Position numbers and translations under genes: made by a program
In this document: positions 1-11,559 of the stretch, one piece after another
Layout: each line of letters opens with the position of its first letter
Position numbering within the stretch: the stretch's first letter is position 1
Assembly (NCBI GenBank): GCA_036245805.1
Contig: BTRK01000001.1
Location: 36,716,995-36,780,994, forward strand
Direction of reading: 5' to 3'
Origin: Pristionchus mayeri
Taxonomy: Eukaryota; Nematoda; Chromadorea; Rhabditida; Neodiplogasteridae
DNA length: 64,000 nucleotides
The notes under the pieces: model-generated
Databases searched by the model: none
Seen by the model: the letters and a program-made list of their open reading frames with translations, nothing else
What the model was told of the DNA's origin: nothing

Positions 1-869
1 GAGCAGTTCTATTGTAGATCCCTTGACAAGGATACACTGCAAGTTGGTGGGGAAATAACGAGAGACAGAACTGCCGTTGTATCTACCTTTACCTCGTAAC
101 TTTTCCAACCTCTATTTAACTGGTTTTCCAATAAATTCTGCGTCAGCCATTCCTCTCGAGCACACTAGATGAGAAAGATTTCCTGAGATCTGAGGGGACA
201 ATCGTGGTTGACGATCTGGGTCGCTCGTCTGACAACATGTAGCGTGCGCACGCATAGAGGACGCGACCATTCGCTGTCGTCCCATTGTACATCTGGGAAC
301 CGTGCGCTATCCAGTGGTTCAAACAGAAAAGAGGAAAATAAGTGAATGCAGCAGGGAAAAGATCGAATTGAGTATGGAACACTTTTCAGCATGTCATACT
401 TCTTTTTTTGTATCGTTCTTCCTTGACATTAATCGCCAACGATCGTTGTTCGCTAGAGAATTCCGTACGGTGAGCGAATAACGAAGTTAACAGCAGAAGA
501 ACATGAGAAAATTACATCCTTTAAACAGTCTTAAATGAAGAATAGTGATATGCTAAAGCAATTTGCGGCGATTATTATTATCCTTTTTTTACAATTCCCC
601 CGTTTTGAGTTATTCAGTTTATAATAAATTAATGTTACAATCACATGAATAAAGAGCAGGATGAAGGCAATATTCAGAGCACAATTATTGCCCTGTATGC
701 AGTGAACGAGATTCCAAGTGAATGATAAAACTATCAGGTTCTGATAATTGTCATTAACAATTGTGTGGTGAAGTGGATTTGGGGGATCATTGGTGAATGA
801 TTCCCTCATCATATTTAGATAATTGGTCATTAACGTGCTGAATACAGTGCTGAATACAATTAAACAACA
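1..869. other. no gene recognised
   Basis: Open frames here are short and overlap on both strands, with no splice-bounded coding pattern or family resemblance that I can see. It is AT-rich intergenic DNA, with an (A)n/(T)n-rich stretch around 540-600. Confidence 0.5.
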
Positions 870-1003
870 TTACGATTCAATACGCATATCATATACACAT
901 ATGAGGTAGAGGGAAACTAGGAAGCATCTAGTCGTCAGAAAGAAGGAGGGATTTCGATATGGATAGATACAGAGGTTGCTTGGGGGGGGGGCTCTTGATA
1001 GAC

Positions 1004-1306
1004 CTAATTCGGGCTCCTCTCTAACCAATCTGATCTCCCCTTTAATCATTCGCACCAAGTGGATGTCCTTGGGCATGACGGTGACGTAACTCCTGTGGAG
1101 CGCCGCCAGGTATGCGCTCTGCAATGAGACGTGGCCTTTCCTACGATTAATGAAATGATGGGAGGGTGACAAAACCGCAACGGAGCAATGTTCGCTTGAA
1201 AGTTAGCCTTGCCGCTTGGGAGTTGTTTCATTGTTACCAGAACAAGCTTCCCTACATTACGTTGATTAGATCCGCTAACTAGGCGATGTTGAGATTCACC
1301 CTCCAT
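1004..1306 (-). CDS. divergent histone H3-like protein (CENP-A-like or decayed H3), two-exon model
   Basis: Model: exon 1 1306-1176 (ATG at 1306), intron 1175-1117 (59 bases, GT..AG), exon 2 from 1116 down to about 1004. Joined in phase 2, the product contains KANFQANIAPLR, then AYLAALHRSYVTVMPKDIHL, then VRMIKGE. Known H3 has a FQSAAIGALQEA helix, an EAYLVGLF segment and a VTIMPKDIQLARRIRGE tail, and the same elements occur here in the same order. The part corresponding to H3 LVREIAQDFKTDLRFQ is LVLVTMKQLPSGKANFQ, one residue longer. Departures from canonical H3: no recognisable KST..K N-tail, no LPFQRLV, several residues missing at the exon junction, HRSYV in place of the FEDTN..AIHAKRV loop, and a C-terminal extension (EIRLVREEPELG) instead of a stop after RIRGERA. 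The 3' end is unclear: either a weak GT at 1003 or read-through to a stop at 870. It could be a centromeric H3 variant or a decaying H3 copy. Nucleosomal function is not shown. Confidence 0.55.
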
Positions 1307-1660
1307 CGCCGTGCAAGGCCCAAAATTGTGAATTTGAATAGAGACTCATGAATAGATAAACACACTGGCCAACTCGCAAGAGATCGGCGCTCAGATGTGG
1401 TTTTGTCACCCCCCCCCCTCGCCCTTCCGTAAGGATGAGAGTTATCTTATTGGCCAATTGTTCGCATTTGCAGGTGCTCTATACAGTTGTTGGCTTATTT
1501 AGCTCAACTGAAAGTTACACCCTGCGAAAATTGTCCAATAATATAACCCTACTAGGGATGGCTGCACAACAAGTCGCCTTTTCACTCCATTTCCGTCATC
1601 TCTACTCGCTAGCCCGCTCATTCTACTTCTTTTTTTGCATTATTTCGACAGATCATGATA
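1307..1660. other. no gene recognised
   Basis: Contains a C9 homopolymer near 1410. I see no splice-bounded coding segment. Confidence 0.4.
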
Positions 1661-1661
1661 G

Positions 1662-1856
1662 TATTATCTCGAAGAGCCCGACGAGATAGTTCTCTGTGGC
1701 CTCCTGGATCGCATCCGCGGCTACGGACTGGATCCACATCGGTGGCTGGCCGGGGACAGAGTGCTTCTCATCGACAATCTGAATGATTATAGTTTATCAT
1801 TCACCTTCATCATTGGAATACGGCTAAATTTCTCGCTCATTGATATCGTTCAGTGA
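1662..1856 (+). CDS. exon-like open segment, unrecognised
   Basis: After an AG at 1660-1661 there is an open frame containing EEPDEIVLCGLLDRIRG and YGLDPHRWLAGDRVLLID, closed by TGA at 1854-1856. The composition (charged residues, GC-rich third positions in 1680-1780) looks like coding sequence, but no family is recognised and no partner exon was found. It lies between the H3-like model and the foldback at 2.04 kb. It may be an isolated exon or the remnant of a gene cut by that insertion. Confidence 0.22.
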   Translation, partial: YYLEEPDEIVLCGLLDRIRGYGLDPHRWLAGDRVLLIDNLNDYSLSFTFIIGIRLNFSLIDIVQ

Positions 1857-2040
1857 CTTGTGACCGCGCTCGCTTCATTTCACCACAATTTCAACGTTTC
1901 TCGCGGAAGGAGGCTGATGTGTGACTTCGCAAGAACTGACGCCATTCTTTATACGAGATCTGTGGCAAGCCAGACTGGAGAGAGAGAGCACGCAAAATGA
2001 AGAGATTTCTTGCGCGGCCATCGATAGTACTACCTCCTTA

Positions 2041-3950
2041 TATGAGAGGAATCGCGAGAGAATTGCCTACTCCGCGGCAGTAGGAATCAAAATCGTCATA
2101 TCCGGAAGAAACTTTATCACACAGTATTTCAAGTGATGCTCTTTCAAACTGCGTTGTCAGAATTTTGATAACTATCGTCATCTTCGAGATTCAGAAGGCC
2201 AAACATGGTACACTCACTATTTAGGGGTCAAATCGAGCTCACTTAAACGATCATAAATCCGCTTACAATGTCGTTAGAAACTCGTTCTTTGCAGAGAAAG
2301 AAAGCTGAAAACATTCTCTACAACTTTCATGTTGAACATGTCATTCCCTGTCCACGTCCCAGTGCGGGGTGGTCGGGTGAACCAAAAACTACCGAATTCT
2401 GGAAATCGGAAAAAGAAAAGTGATTAAAGCCGCTATGCGCGATCGATGGTGCCTATGGGTGACTAACTATTAAAAAAATCTAACAAATCGGAGGTGGTAA
2501 AAAAAAAGGGCGCTGTTTTTTGTCCGGTGGCCCCAAAAGTGGGTAAATCCACTACACGGTTTCAACACTTCTAAGACCTTTATTAACATCTAATGAGGTC
2601 AAATAACTCGAAAGTCAATAAAAAGAAGATTTTAATTGGTTTCCCGACTAGTTGTACCACTTTCATTGGTCAAAAACTACAGTATGACCGGAAATTCAAA
2701 AATCGACATTTTTTCCCTTCTCAACTTTTGGCGTGGGCGCAATTGAATTAAAATGGTTCCAAATAGTGTAGATACATTCCACGGAACCACTCAAAGAAAG
2801 GGCGCATATATAAACACGATATTTCGGCAGAGGAAACCAAGGAAAAGCGCTAACCTGTACTCCAGGTCATCATAGTAATAGGGGACCGGCTCAAGGCTGG
2901 AAATGTAGAGCTCGATGAGCTGAACATTTTATTTGTTGAAAGTGAGTCTCTATCTTTTCATTGAAGCATGCTACAGAGCCTAGAAGTTAGGAAGAAATGG
3001 CAGCGGAGGCGCCCGGGAGAGCGCTAATTGGAGGGGAGGGAGAGGGAGGTCAGGCGGAGAGAGCGCCAGACGGTTAGAGTGCGCGCTCTCGGGGGATTCT
3101 AGCATATTTCTGCATAACTTCTAGGCTCTGTAGCATGCTTCAATGAAAAGATAGAGACTCACTTTCAACAAATAAAATGTTCAGCTCATCGAGCTCTACA
3201 TTTCCAGCCTTGAGCCGGGCCCCTATTACTATGTTGACCTGGAGTACAGGTTAGCGCTTTTCCTTGGTTTCCTCTGCCTAAATATCGTATTTATATATGC
3301 GCCCTTTCTTGACCAATGAAAGTGGTACAACTAGTCGGGAAACCATTTAAAATCTTGTTTTTATTGACTTTCGAGTTATTTGACCTCATTAGCTGTTAAT
3401 AAAGGTCTTAGAAGTGTTGAAACCGTGTAGGGGGTTTACCCACTTTTGGGGCCACCGGACAAAAAACAGCGCCCTTTTTTTTACCACCCCCGATTTCTTA
3501 GATTTTTTTGCGTATAGTTAGTCACACATAGGCACCATCGATCGCGCATAGGGGCTTTAATCACTTTTTCCGATTTCCAGAATTCGGTAGTTTTTGGTTC
3601 TCCCGACCACCCCGCACTGGGACGTGGACAGGGAATGACATGTTCAACAGAAAAGTTGTAGAGAATGTTTTCAGCTTTCTTTCTCTGCAAAGAACGAGTT
3701 TCTAACGACATTGTAAGCGGATTTATGATCGTTTAAGTGAGCTCGATTTGACCCCTAAATAGTGAGTGTACCATGTTTGGCCTTCTGAATCTCGAAGATG
3801 ACGACAGTTATCAAAATTCTGACAACGCAGTTTGAAAGAGCATCACTTGAAATACTTTGTGATAAAGTTTCTTCCGGATACGACGATTTTGTTTCCTACC
3901 GCCGCTAACCCCCCTAAAATAGGCAATTCTCTCGCGATTCGTCTCATATA
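2041..3950. mobile_element. 1.9-kb foldback (long inverted repeat) element
   Basis: The left arm (about 2041-2991) and right arm (about 3113-3950) are reverse complements along nearly their whole length with scattered mismatches. For example, ATTCAGAAGGCCAAACATGG near 2190 returns inverted near 3780. The loop of about 120 bases (2992-3112) is GC- and GA-rich. No transposase frame is visible, so it is probably a non-autonomous foldback DNA element. The many short frames in the arms are mirror images of each other and are not genes. Arm divergence of a few percent suggests it is not very recent. Confidence 0.85.
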
Positions 3951-4261
3951 TATTTATGCTATTTCGTACGAAATAACGTGAGATAACATTTAAAATAGAA
4001 CAGGAAAATTCATGACGATGAGAATCAATAGTTAATGACTGGATTAAAGGGTCATGAAGTCAGGAGGATCTACTCAGGGGAACTGGTTTCATTCTCGGTA
4101 TTTACTAAAAGCCTTGCTTATGCGGTCAGGGATATCAAAATATGCGTGCCCTGTTCTCTTTCCCTGCCTGACTGGCGAGAGGATGCATGCATTTAGAAGG
4201 GACACGAAATGAAGAGGGCGCCGATTTTTTCCATCCCTACTGAATTTTTGACAATGATGGA

Positions 4262-4640
4262 AATAATATGTCTGTCTATAAGCGAGCAAGCGACAAGGAA
4301 TGTCTCGATGTCACGCTAAGGACGATGGAGCGCAGAATGGCTGGAGTGACACTCAAGGACCGAATGCGAAACGAGAGACTGCGGGAGATCACTGGAGTAC
4401 GCGACTGGAATAAGGAGGCCCTCAGATGCAAAGCAAAATGGGCGCTGAAGTTACGGGAGATGCAAGTCAACCACTGGACGCGTGCGACTACCGTGTGGAC
4501 GCCCTACAATCGTGCCCGCCCTCAAGGCCATCCCAAAACTCGATGGCGGGATGACCTCAGGAGAACCATTGGATCCCATTGATGGAGCGCAGCTTATGAA
4601 GAACATGGCCCCATCCTCACCTGAGCACAATTGCCTGATG
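4262..4640 (+). mobile_element. 3' fragment of a non-LTR retrotransposon (RTE/jockey-like ORF2 C-terminus)
   Basis: A 104-codon frame (4268-4582) contains TMERRMAGVTLKDRMRNERL, then KAKWALKLREMQVNHWTRAT, then RPQGHPKTRWRDDL. This order (ERRM.G..L.DR.RNE, kW..h, W.tt.W.P, RP.GRP.TRW.DD) is typical of the C-terminal region downstream of the reverse transcriptase in RTE-type endonuclease/RT polyproteins of animals. The expected continuation (..W...A.......W..) reappears in the same frame only after an in-frame TGA at 4580. The endonuclease and RT core are absent upstream. It is a 5'-truncated dead copy. Confidence 0.7.
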
Positions 4641-7600
4641 TGATACATAATTGAATTAATTGAATTTCTATTCACCTGCAGAGCTGACGAAGGGCACCAG
4701 ACGTTTCCATTTCACAAGTTAGGGGCGAAAATTCCCGTTCTTTTGCATGGAACGAATGAACAAAATCACGCAAGATCCAGCCTCCGCCTTTGAGCAAACC
4801 TGATCGATTTTTGACTTCTACAAAAACTGCACCTGGTTTGTCAGTGTTTTCGAAGGCAATAGTTAAGATAATGGTAAAACCCCGTCTTGAGACTGGGATC
4901 GTGAGAGAAAACTGCTATACCAATGCCAAAATGCAAATTCTTTAGAATGTATCCTATTCAACGTCATTTGGTTCTTGATCAGCATGATCTTTCTCTCCAT
5001 GCATAAAGGCCACCCAAGCAATTTTTGTAATTTTTGTAATTTTTTAAATATTTTTTATAGCCAAGGCTTAGGAAAGTGCGCATCAATCGATGTTTTGGCC
5101 CTTGTTTTTATCTTCGGATTAGTTTTCCTAAGTGGTTCTCCCACTTCTAACGTACAAATTGAACCATTACTCATCGCGGTGTGCGATTCTTGTAGTCAGT
5201 TGCTGTTAGTTGGCCTCTCAATCTTCCTCTCAACAATTTCCCCCGCATGACTCCATGTCTAGGCTTTGGGAATTCGTGATAAACTTCAATATCAGGAAGA
5301 CTAATTGCTCATTGAGTCATACCCATCCTTCGGATTACGGGATCACTTTTGTCACGGGATATTTTTCTTAGGAGTGATCTGAATTTTTCCATGTATGCCA
5401 CATACGAAATATATTGCTTTCTGAAGGAAAGGCGAATGGGGACGTCTGAGATCCACGTGCCACTACCCTACTACCCTGCACGCGTGGCTCCATTGTGGCC
5501 TCTATGGCTCGACTCAGGCTGATCTGCGATGTTTCCTCTCGGAAAAGAAATATTTGCTCTCACACCATTTTGACTCCCCTCAACAATATTGATGGTCCGT
5601 TTACAGTCAGGCAGATCGATATAGATCTAAAATCGAGAATCGGGCGTAATTTTGCACAAGTTCAAGGATTTATCAGAGTAGAGTGACGAAAGCAAGAGAA
5701 GGCTTTACATACGGCCAAAGCGTAGCAAAAAAAACAGAGACAGAGGGCATTGCATTGACATATTTTCTTGGGCATATTTAGAGGGCACATTTATTGAATT
5801 TGAGGCGTAGATATTACTCAATCTTCGAAAGTAGAGTTTACAATTCGGCTCTTAATACCTTTATTTGTCACAGTCACTCTCCCGATTGTGAGAGATTGCA
5901 TAGAAGATATTGACCTTGGTTTCGCTTATCATACACGATTGAAATAGCTTGCATAGCATGAGCCACTTAGAGCAGATCCCTCACATACTTGGGCGATTTC
6001 CGTCCAAAATGTCGCCAGGAATGTTGGATCACCTCATTTTCTACACTCTTCTCCCTCACTCATCATATCTTATCTTTAGAGTTTATACGAAAATTCTCTT
6101 ATCACCCATGCCGAACTGCTAAACTAGGGATTAGTGTCATAAAAGGCAACGCATAACTATGGCGCCGATTTATCGAAGACCTTTCGAATGATTCAGTAGC
6201 CAAAAGATCAATCGCAACTGGAAAGATCATTGACATTGACTGCAAAGAATGCAACGAAAGTGCGAAAGTGCAAGTTATTGAGAAGCTAATGAGATTTATG
6301 CGAAATGAAGTTATTAAGATGTTAATGATTTTTTTTGTGCATGCTACGCAATCACTAGCAAATTTTAGGAATTTGTTAACAGTAAAGTTTGCATCATTAT
6401 TACATGACACGATCCCTCTCAAATTGTCATCATTGCAGTATAGATTACAACATGAAGTGACCAGCGGAACAAAAACGCTAAATCAATCGGCGACAGATGA
6501 AACTAATTGGTCGCATTTTGGCGCAGATTTTGGAGTTCACAAGCCTCACCCTTACTCATTTCATATCGATGAAATCTGAAACTAACAGGGGGAAAATCGG
6601 ACCACATCTCACTCGCGCACACTTTATCACGTCTTCCGTGAGATTGTGCGCGTAGGCACAAGTTAAAATATTCCGGAATTCGAAAAATGAGTTCGTGGAT
6701 AAAGCAGATTTCGCATAACAAAACTCGTCCATGGGATAATTTCAGGCCGAATATCACATTCTAATTAAAAGATAATTTCCACACTGCTTGAAAATTTTGC
6801 GCTAAATCTATGAAGGAAAGTGACATTTTCACAACTAAAATGTCTGGCAAAGCGTAATGCACGTAAAACATGCAATGAGGTGAAAGAAAGTAAGCAGCAG
6901 TACTGCCAATCCTCATTTCATGTGCTCTCTCACTGGTCAGACATAGCGAAACGAGTAGGACGCCGATTTGGAAACACTAGTAAGCAATGAGATTGACCTG
7001 GGAGGTAAAGCACCCTTATCAGTGCTCTTGCTCGTTTATGGAACAACGCGCTACACTTGCACTCATGATTCGCCCCTCGCAGACTACATTCGCGGTTATT
7101 TTTCTGATTTTTTTCTGACTCACAGGTCTTTATATAAATTCTCCTTAATTTGAGAGAGTCAGGAGTCTTTCAGCAAGACATCGGGCCACTTTACGAGTGT
7201 GCTTTCTAAGAAATTATCGCTCGAGAGCAGGCTACAATCATGAACACAATTAAATTAACAAGAGCGGGAAAGGTGAGCTAATATTGTAAATTTGATTACA
7301 AGACGGCACAATAATTCAAAATTCGAAGAAGGTAATCAAATATTGGTCGAGGAGACAAAGGTATGATAATATTTAAGGTACAGTTTGAATTTGTCTAAGA
7401 AAAAAAATGGTACAGCCGGGGGTAGACTCTTCCCCAAGGCAAAAGTCTAGTCCGCACACTCCTATTCGGCAACGTTATCATCCACAAACAATCCTCGTCT
7501 ATGGTATACTTTGTACTTTACATGATCGGTCGTTGCTTTTCAGTACGATGCTGGACGATGCTCATAGCAATGCACTTTCCTTACCCATGCAGTAACTAGC

Positions 7601-8040
7601 CCCAATTTCCGATCGCACTTACTTTTTAATGTCAATCACTAAATAATTTATAAATGTCGAAAGCATGGACTGTCTTCGTTTCAAATCGCATATCTATTCG
7701 ATGTATTTTTTGATGATTTTTTGAAAATATTGTTCTTGTAAAATTGAAAGCCCCTCAAATAGATTCGTATAGATGTTCTAATTGCAATTCTGTGTCGGCT
7801 ATCATTTGTTAACGTCAACCACTGCGAGCATGTCAACATTTATCCTCGACTATCGATTCATTTCCCAAAATATTATGGCAGTTTTACTGCACAGGTTTTA
7901 GAGGCGCTCCCTCGTTGTCTCTATCGCTCTTTTCAGCGAGATATCGCGACTCGCTGAAAAGTCGCGTTTTTGAACTCTAATCGCTACAATGGATACTGTG
8001 GGTTGGCAATCCGCTTTTGAAGGAGGCGGGAAAACTGATA
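4640..8040. other. long intergenic stretch, no gene supported
   Basis: I read both strands and found no splice-bounded coding pattern. There is a degenerate copy of the CTCTCTC hairpin repeat at about 6905-6955. The region is otherwise AT-rich with short overlapping frames. A small perfect palindrome (CTTTTCAGCGAG..CTCGCTGAAAAG) lies at about 7930-7965, upstream of the first secreted-protein gene. Confidence 0.45.
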
Positions 8041-8046
8041 GTTGCC

Positions 8047-8054
8047 TATAAAAA
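8047..8054 (+). promoter_or_regulatory. TATA-like box
   Basis: TATAAAAA lies 167 bases before the ATG at 8221. An acceptor-like TTTCAG at 8194-8199 lies between it and the ATG, so the mRNA may be cis-spliced in its 5' UTR or trans-spliced there. Confidence 0.4.
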
Positions 8055-8220
8055 GTGGAAATAATCGAAGATTTCTATTAGGCACTCCTGATTTCCCGTG
8101 TCTTTCACACTTTTCTCGCACGTGAGCAGTATACATTAATAATTTTAAGCAAAGGTGTTGCCATTTTTAAAATTTTTTTTAGAGAGGGATACATTTCAGA
8201 AGGTTCGTAATCAGTGAAGG

Positions 8221-11200
8221 ATGTCGTCCATCGTCAAGTGCGTAGTAGCTCTTCTTTCTGTCTCCGTCATCTTCGCCTCTCCCTCTCGCGGTGGCCATTA
8301 TTTCCGTTCGAGCAAGCCACGGTGCCTCCACATCTGCTTGAACAAAGACTTGAAATCTTATTATCCTCTTAAATTACGCAATGAAATTATCGAGAATTGC
8401 ATAGAAAATAATGAGTTATTCACAGATAATCAATCAATAATTCAGGCCACCACCACCGTCTCTCCTCTATTCTGGTGCAGACCAGCGAACCAAAGTCCAG
8501 CATCCAACTCGCCACCAGTTAGCCACTTCCATTGTCTTCTTTCAGATGTATTTTCATATTTCATTGTGCTTATCACTGAAGGAGTTTGGGTACTGAAATT
8601 GCAAGTCTCTTTTTCTTTATCTGCGTTTGTCAGAGTATTCAACTGCGTTCAAGGTCTCGTTCTACGCCGAGGCCACTCATGTTCTCGGAAGCCGCGTATG
8701 CTTTTTCCCCAAATATCATTTAAAGAGCATTTTTTTATGTTCGTGGCAATTTATATTCGCTCATTTCCTTCACTCTTTTTGCACGAATCTATATCAGTTG
8801 AAGTAACATTTACAAACATCGTGGTCCCTGTGAGCCTCGACTTTCTATCTTGATCGGCATTTGTGAGGTTAGCATTACGCATAGGTCGCTGATACCCTAA
8901 GGGCAGAATGAGCGCTGAATTGACGCGGGGCGTCAAAGCACGCTGTCGTGAGAGCCGAATTCTACTTTCTATTTATGAGATTCATCGGTAATACAAAAAT
9001 ATTGCCCTCCATCAGGAACATCTCTTTCAAAGTTCGAATGAAAACAGACTAGAGCAATAGCCACATGGTATTCTTGACTATACTCCAAATATTAAATATT
9101 AAATAAATGTGCTCTTTCATTGACACTAGGACGGATGAGAACTATGATGTCATGCCGCCTTTGATATTAAACTTAGCATGACGTCATAGTTATCATCCGG
9201 CCTAGTGCCCTTTCAGTTCATCAACGTCTCGGAGCCTACTCCTGCCGTGATCGATCTGAGCTTCCGCATCGGTAAGTTGCACTTTAAAGAAATAAAATTG
9301 GACTCACTTGACGAGTTCACAGTTCCATAATTATTTTGGCACTAGGTCGGATGATCACCGTCCGATGGTAACCTACTGGATGATAACCAAAACACGAACC
9401 CTTCTGTAGAACTTTCACAGAATAATTTTAGAAACTTTGGGAAACTACTGTGAAAGTTCTACAGAAGGGTCCATTATTTGGTTATCGTCCAGTAGGTTAC
9501 CATCCGACGGTGATCGTCCGACCTAGTGTCGTCGAGAGAACTGAATTTGTTAGTACTATTTGTATGTCTACATTGAATATTTTCAGAACTATATGGCAAA
9601 TATTATTTTATTTGTAACTTTCAGTCAACGAGGTGACATTCACTTCCGCCACTCTGACGATTGAGTTGCTGCATACGAACCGGCCAGGGATCGAGTACAT
9701 CCCTCTCGATCAATGGACTGTGGTGAAGGTACGGACAGTTACAGTTCTCATCCCACCAACTTTCCGGCAATACGTCGGATGAGAACGATGACGTCATTCC
9801 GCCTTTGATATATCAAAGGCGGCATGACGTCACCGTTCTCATCCGACCCCGTGCCGAAGGTACGCCATCTTTCCAAATTCTCAACGAATATTGAAAACAA
9901 ATAATAACGAAACATGCTAAATTCCCCATGATTTTGTATTATGATCATGGACTTATAGACTTAGCGCGGAAACCCCTGTTAAAATGCATCTATGGTGTTC
10001 GAAATTCTGACCACTGTTTCACCATCACCGGTTCACCCGTCTAAAGAATGAGCTTAGCGTAGAGACGGTTTTCCGAATTTCGAAAATTGTTCATCAGCAA
10101 AAGTGAATACATTTACAGACGGAGAAGTACTACGCGAACAAGGAGCTCTCTCGCGTTTGCGCCAAGGTACAATTTACTTTTCTTCAGATATACAGTACGT
10201 GCTAATCGCCTTGGTCATGTGCGTGCGCGGCGCTGCGCGGCGGAGCGCGGCTTGCGCGGATTGATTTTGCGTAAAGAATATTGCTTTTCACGATTCGAAC
10301 CTATTATTTTCGAATTCTCCGTAAAATTTCGCATCGGAAGGACTATTCATTCATATTTTTAGAAAAAGAAATCAATATTTCGAATTCTGTAATGCTGCAA
10401 CCTACCGTAATCCCAGTTTGCGATACTGTCGCTATCGTAAAGTGAGATTACGGTAGGGTGCAGAAATTCCGCATTCAAAATATTGATTTATAAATATAAA
10501 TATATCTTTAAAAATATGAATGAATACTCCTTTCGATGGGAAATTTTACGGAGAATTCGAAAGTAATAGGTTCGAATCGTGAAAAATAATATTCATCCCG
10601 CAAAATCAATCCGCGTAAGCCGCACGCCGCCGCGCAGCGCGGCGCACGCACATGGTCAAGGCGATTAGCACGTACTGTATTTAATTATAATCTATTAGCC
10701 TTTCTTCTCCCATCTAGCCGTTTGGGCGCAGACTTTTTGCAGTTGGCAAAAGAACTAAGTTGATTGTCGTGTTTTTCATTCAGATTCATTATTCCTGATC
10801 AATTTTAAATATATTTTTAGCGCATATGAATTGCAACCGTTGAGGAATATCGACCCATCATGAGCATCTAATGCACGATTTGATAAATTTATTGATTGAC
10901 TGATTGATTGAATTGCGGACTCGTGGCCTCCGTCTCCACTGCACTCCCTCCTCCGAAGAGCATGCTCTCTCCGGAATACCCCTCTCGGCACCCGACGACA
11001 CCCCTCTCGTGAGAATAAGAATAAACAAAAAAGTTTCCCGCTCAAAAATCGTGTTAAACATTAGCAACTAGTCCTCTTAAACGCCTCTCGACCCCTTTCG
11101 TGACATCTTTTAATACGTCTCCCACTTAATAATCGTGTAACAATTCTCTTACGTCTCACTGTGAAAGCTATGTTTGTCTATCTTTATTTCCATAGAATTC

Positions 11201-11559
11201 TCCAGTCACAACCAGTCCAATATTCTCGAATCTGATTAAATTATGACACCAATTTATTGCACTTTCAGGGTTCGAGATTCCGACTCACCCTCCACACGGA
11301 AGAGGCGGGTTTCGAAACCACTGATCTTTGGCCTTCACTCTCGTTGTTTTTACGACATTCAGAGAACATTTGAATGAGAAATTTGAACATCTTAAAATAT
11401 AGCTCATGCCTTCTTAAAATATATAGGTCATGGACGCTTCGAATGGCTACAATGTTTTTTCAGGACGATATGCTCTTCCGTGCGGAGGTCACCCTCTGCA
11501 GCACGCCTCCCCCTCATCCTCTCATCACAGATGATGAGCTGTTCGAGGATTTCTTCTGA
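8221..11559 (+). CDS. secreted protein of unknown function, 8 exons (paralogue A)
   Basis: Exons: 8221-8290, 8446-8517, 8634-8695, 9217-9271, 9625-9728, 10119-10166, 11269-11304, 11464-11559, giving 180 residues. The protein begins MSSIVKCVVALLSVSVIFA, a clear signal peptide. It then has alternating hydrophobic and polar stretches suggesting beta structure (YSTAFKVSFYAEATHVLGSR; NEVTFTSATLTIELLH) and ends LFRAEVTLCSTPPPHPLITD before an acidic tail. Junction phases are 1,1,0,1,0,0,0, the same as the start of the neighbouring gene at 14,972. Segments also align (FINVSEPTPAVIDL with YILLNSTSPTTVLSL; DDMLFRAEVTL with DQTLFNLRMSI), so the two are tandem paralogues. Exon 7 needs a GC donor (GAAGAG|GCGGGT) to stay in frame; the nearest GT donor breaks it. 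Introns 3, 4, 5 and 6 each carry a palindromic element. No known domain recognised. Confidence 0.75.
9124..9209. mobile_element. short palindromic MITE (CACTAGG family), copy 1
   Basis: Imperfect hairpin with ends CACTAGGACGGATGAGAACT and the reverse complement TATCATCCGGCCTAGTG, and a GACGTCATGCCGCCTTTGATA core. It lies in intron 3 of the secreted-protein gene, ending only a few bases before the 3' splice site at 9216. Confidence 0.8.
9338..9530. mobile_element. longer palindrome with the same CACTAGG ends, copy 2
   Basis: Ends GGCACTAGGTCGGATGATCA and GATCGTCCGACCTAGTGTC with arms of about 80 bases. The interior differs from the short copies: CTGTAGAACTTTCACAG is paired with CTGTGAAAGTTCTACAG. 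It lies in intron 4 of the same gene. Confidence 0.8.
9766..9856. mobile_element. short palindromic MITE (CACTAGG family), copy 3
   Basis: Near-perfect hairpin GGCAATACGTCGGATGAGAA .. TTCTCATCCGACCCCGTGCC with the centre TTTGATATATCAAA. It lies in intron 5 of the secreted-protein gene. Confidence 0.82.
10193..10677. mobile_element. foldback DNA element flanked by TA, Tc1/mariner-like ends
   Basis: Terminal inverted repeats start CAGTACGTGCTAATCGCC and end with the reverse complement, with a TA dinucleotide on each side (10191-10192 and 10678-10679), as for Tc1/mariner-type insertion. Arms of about 230 bases include a GC-rich patch (GCGCGGCGCTGCGCGGCG) and a central ACCTACCGTAATC pair. It has no coding capacity and lies inside intron 6 of the secreted-protein gene. 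Confidence 0.85.

Noticed and set aside
3481..3711. 76-codon minus-strand frame (MSLETRSLQRKKAENILYNF..) within the foldback
   Set aside because: The same sequence occurs in the left arm in the opposite orientation with frame-breaking differences. It has no splice context or family resemblance.
8221..8853. A 210-codon open frame
   Set aside because: It reads through two introns of the secreted-protein gene. Splicing at 8290/8446 and 8517/8634 gives a product that continues in phase with later exons and matches the paralogue's intron phases.
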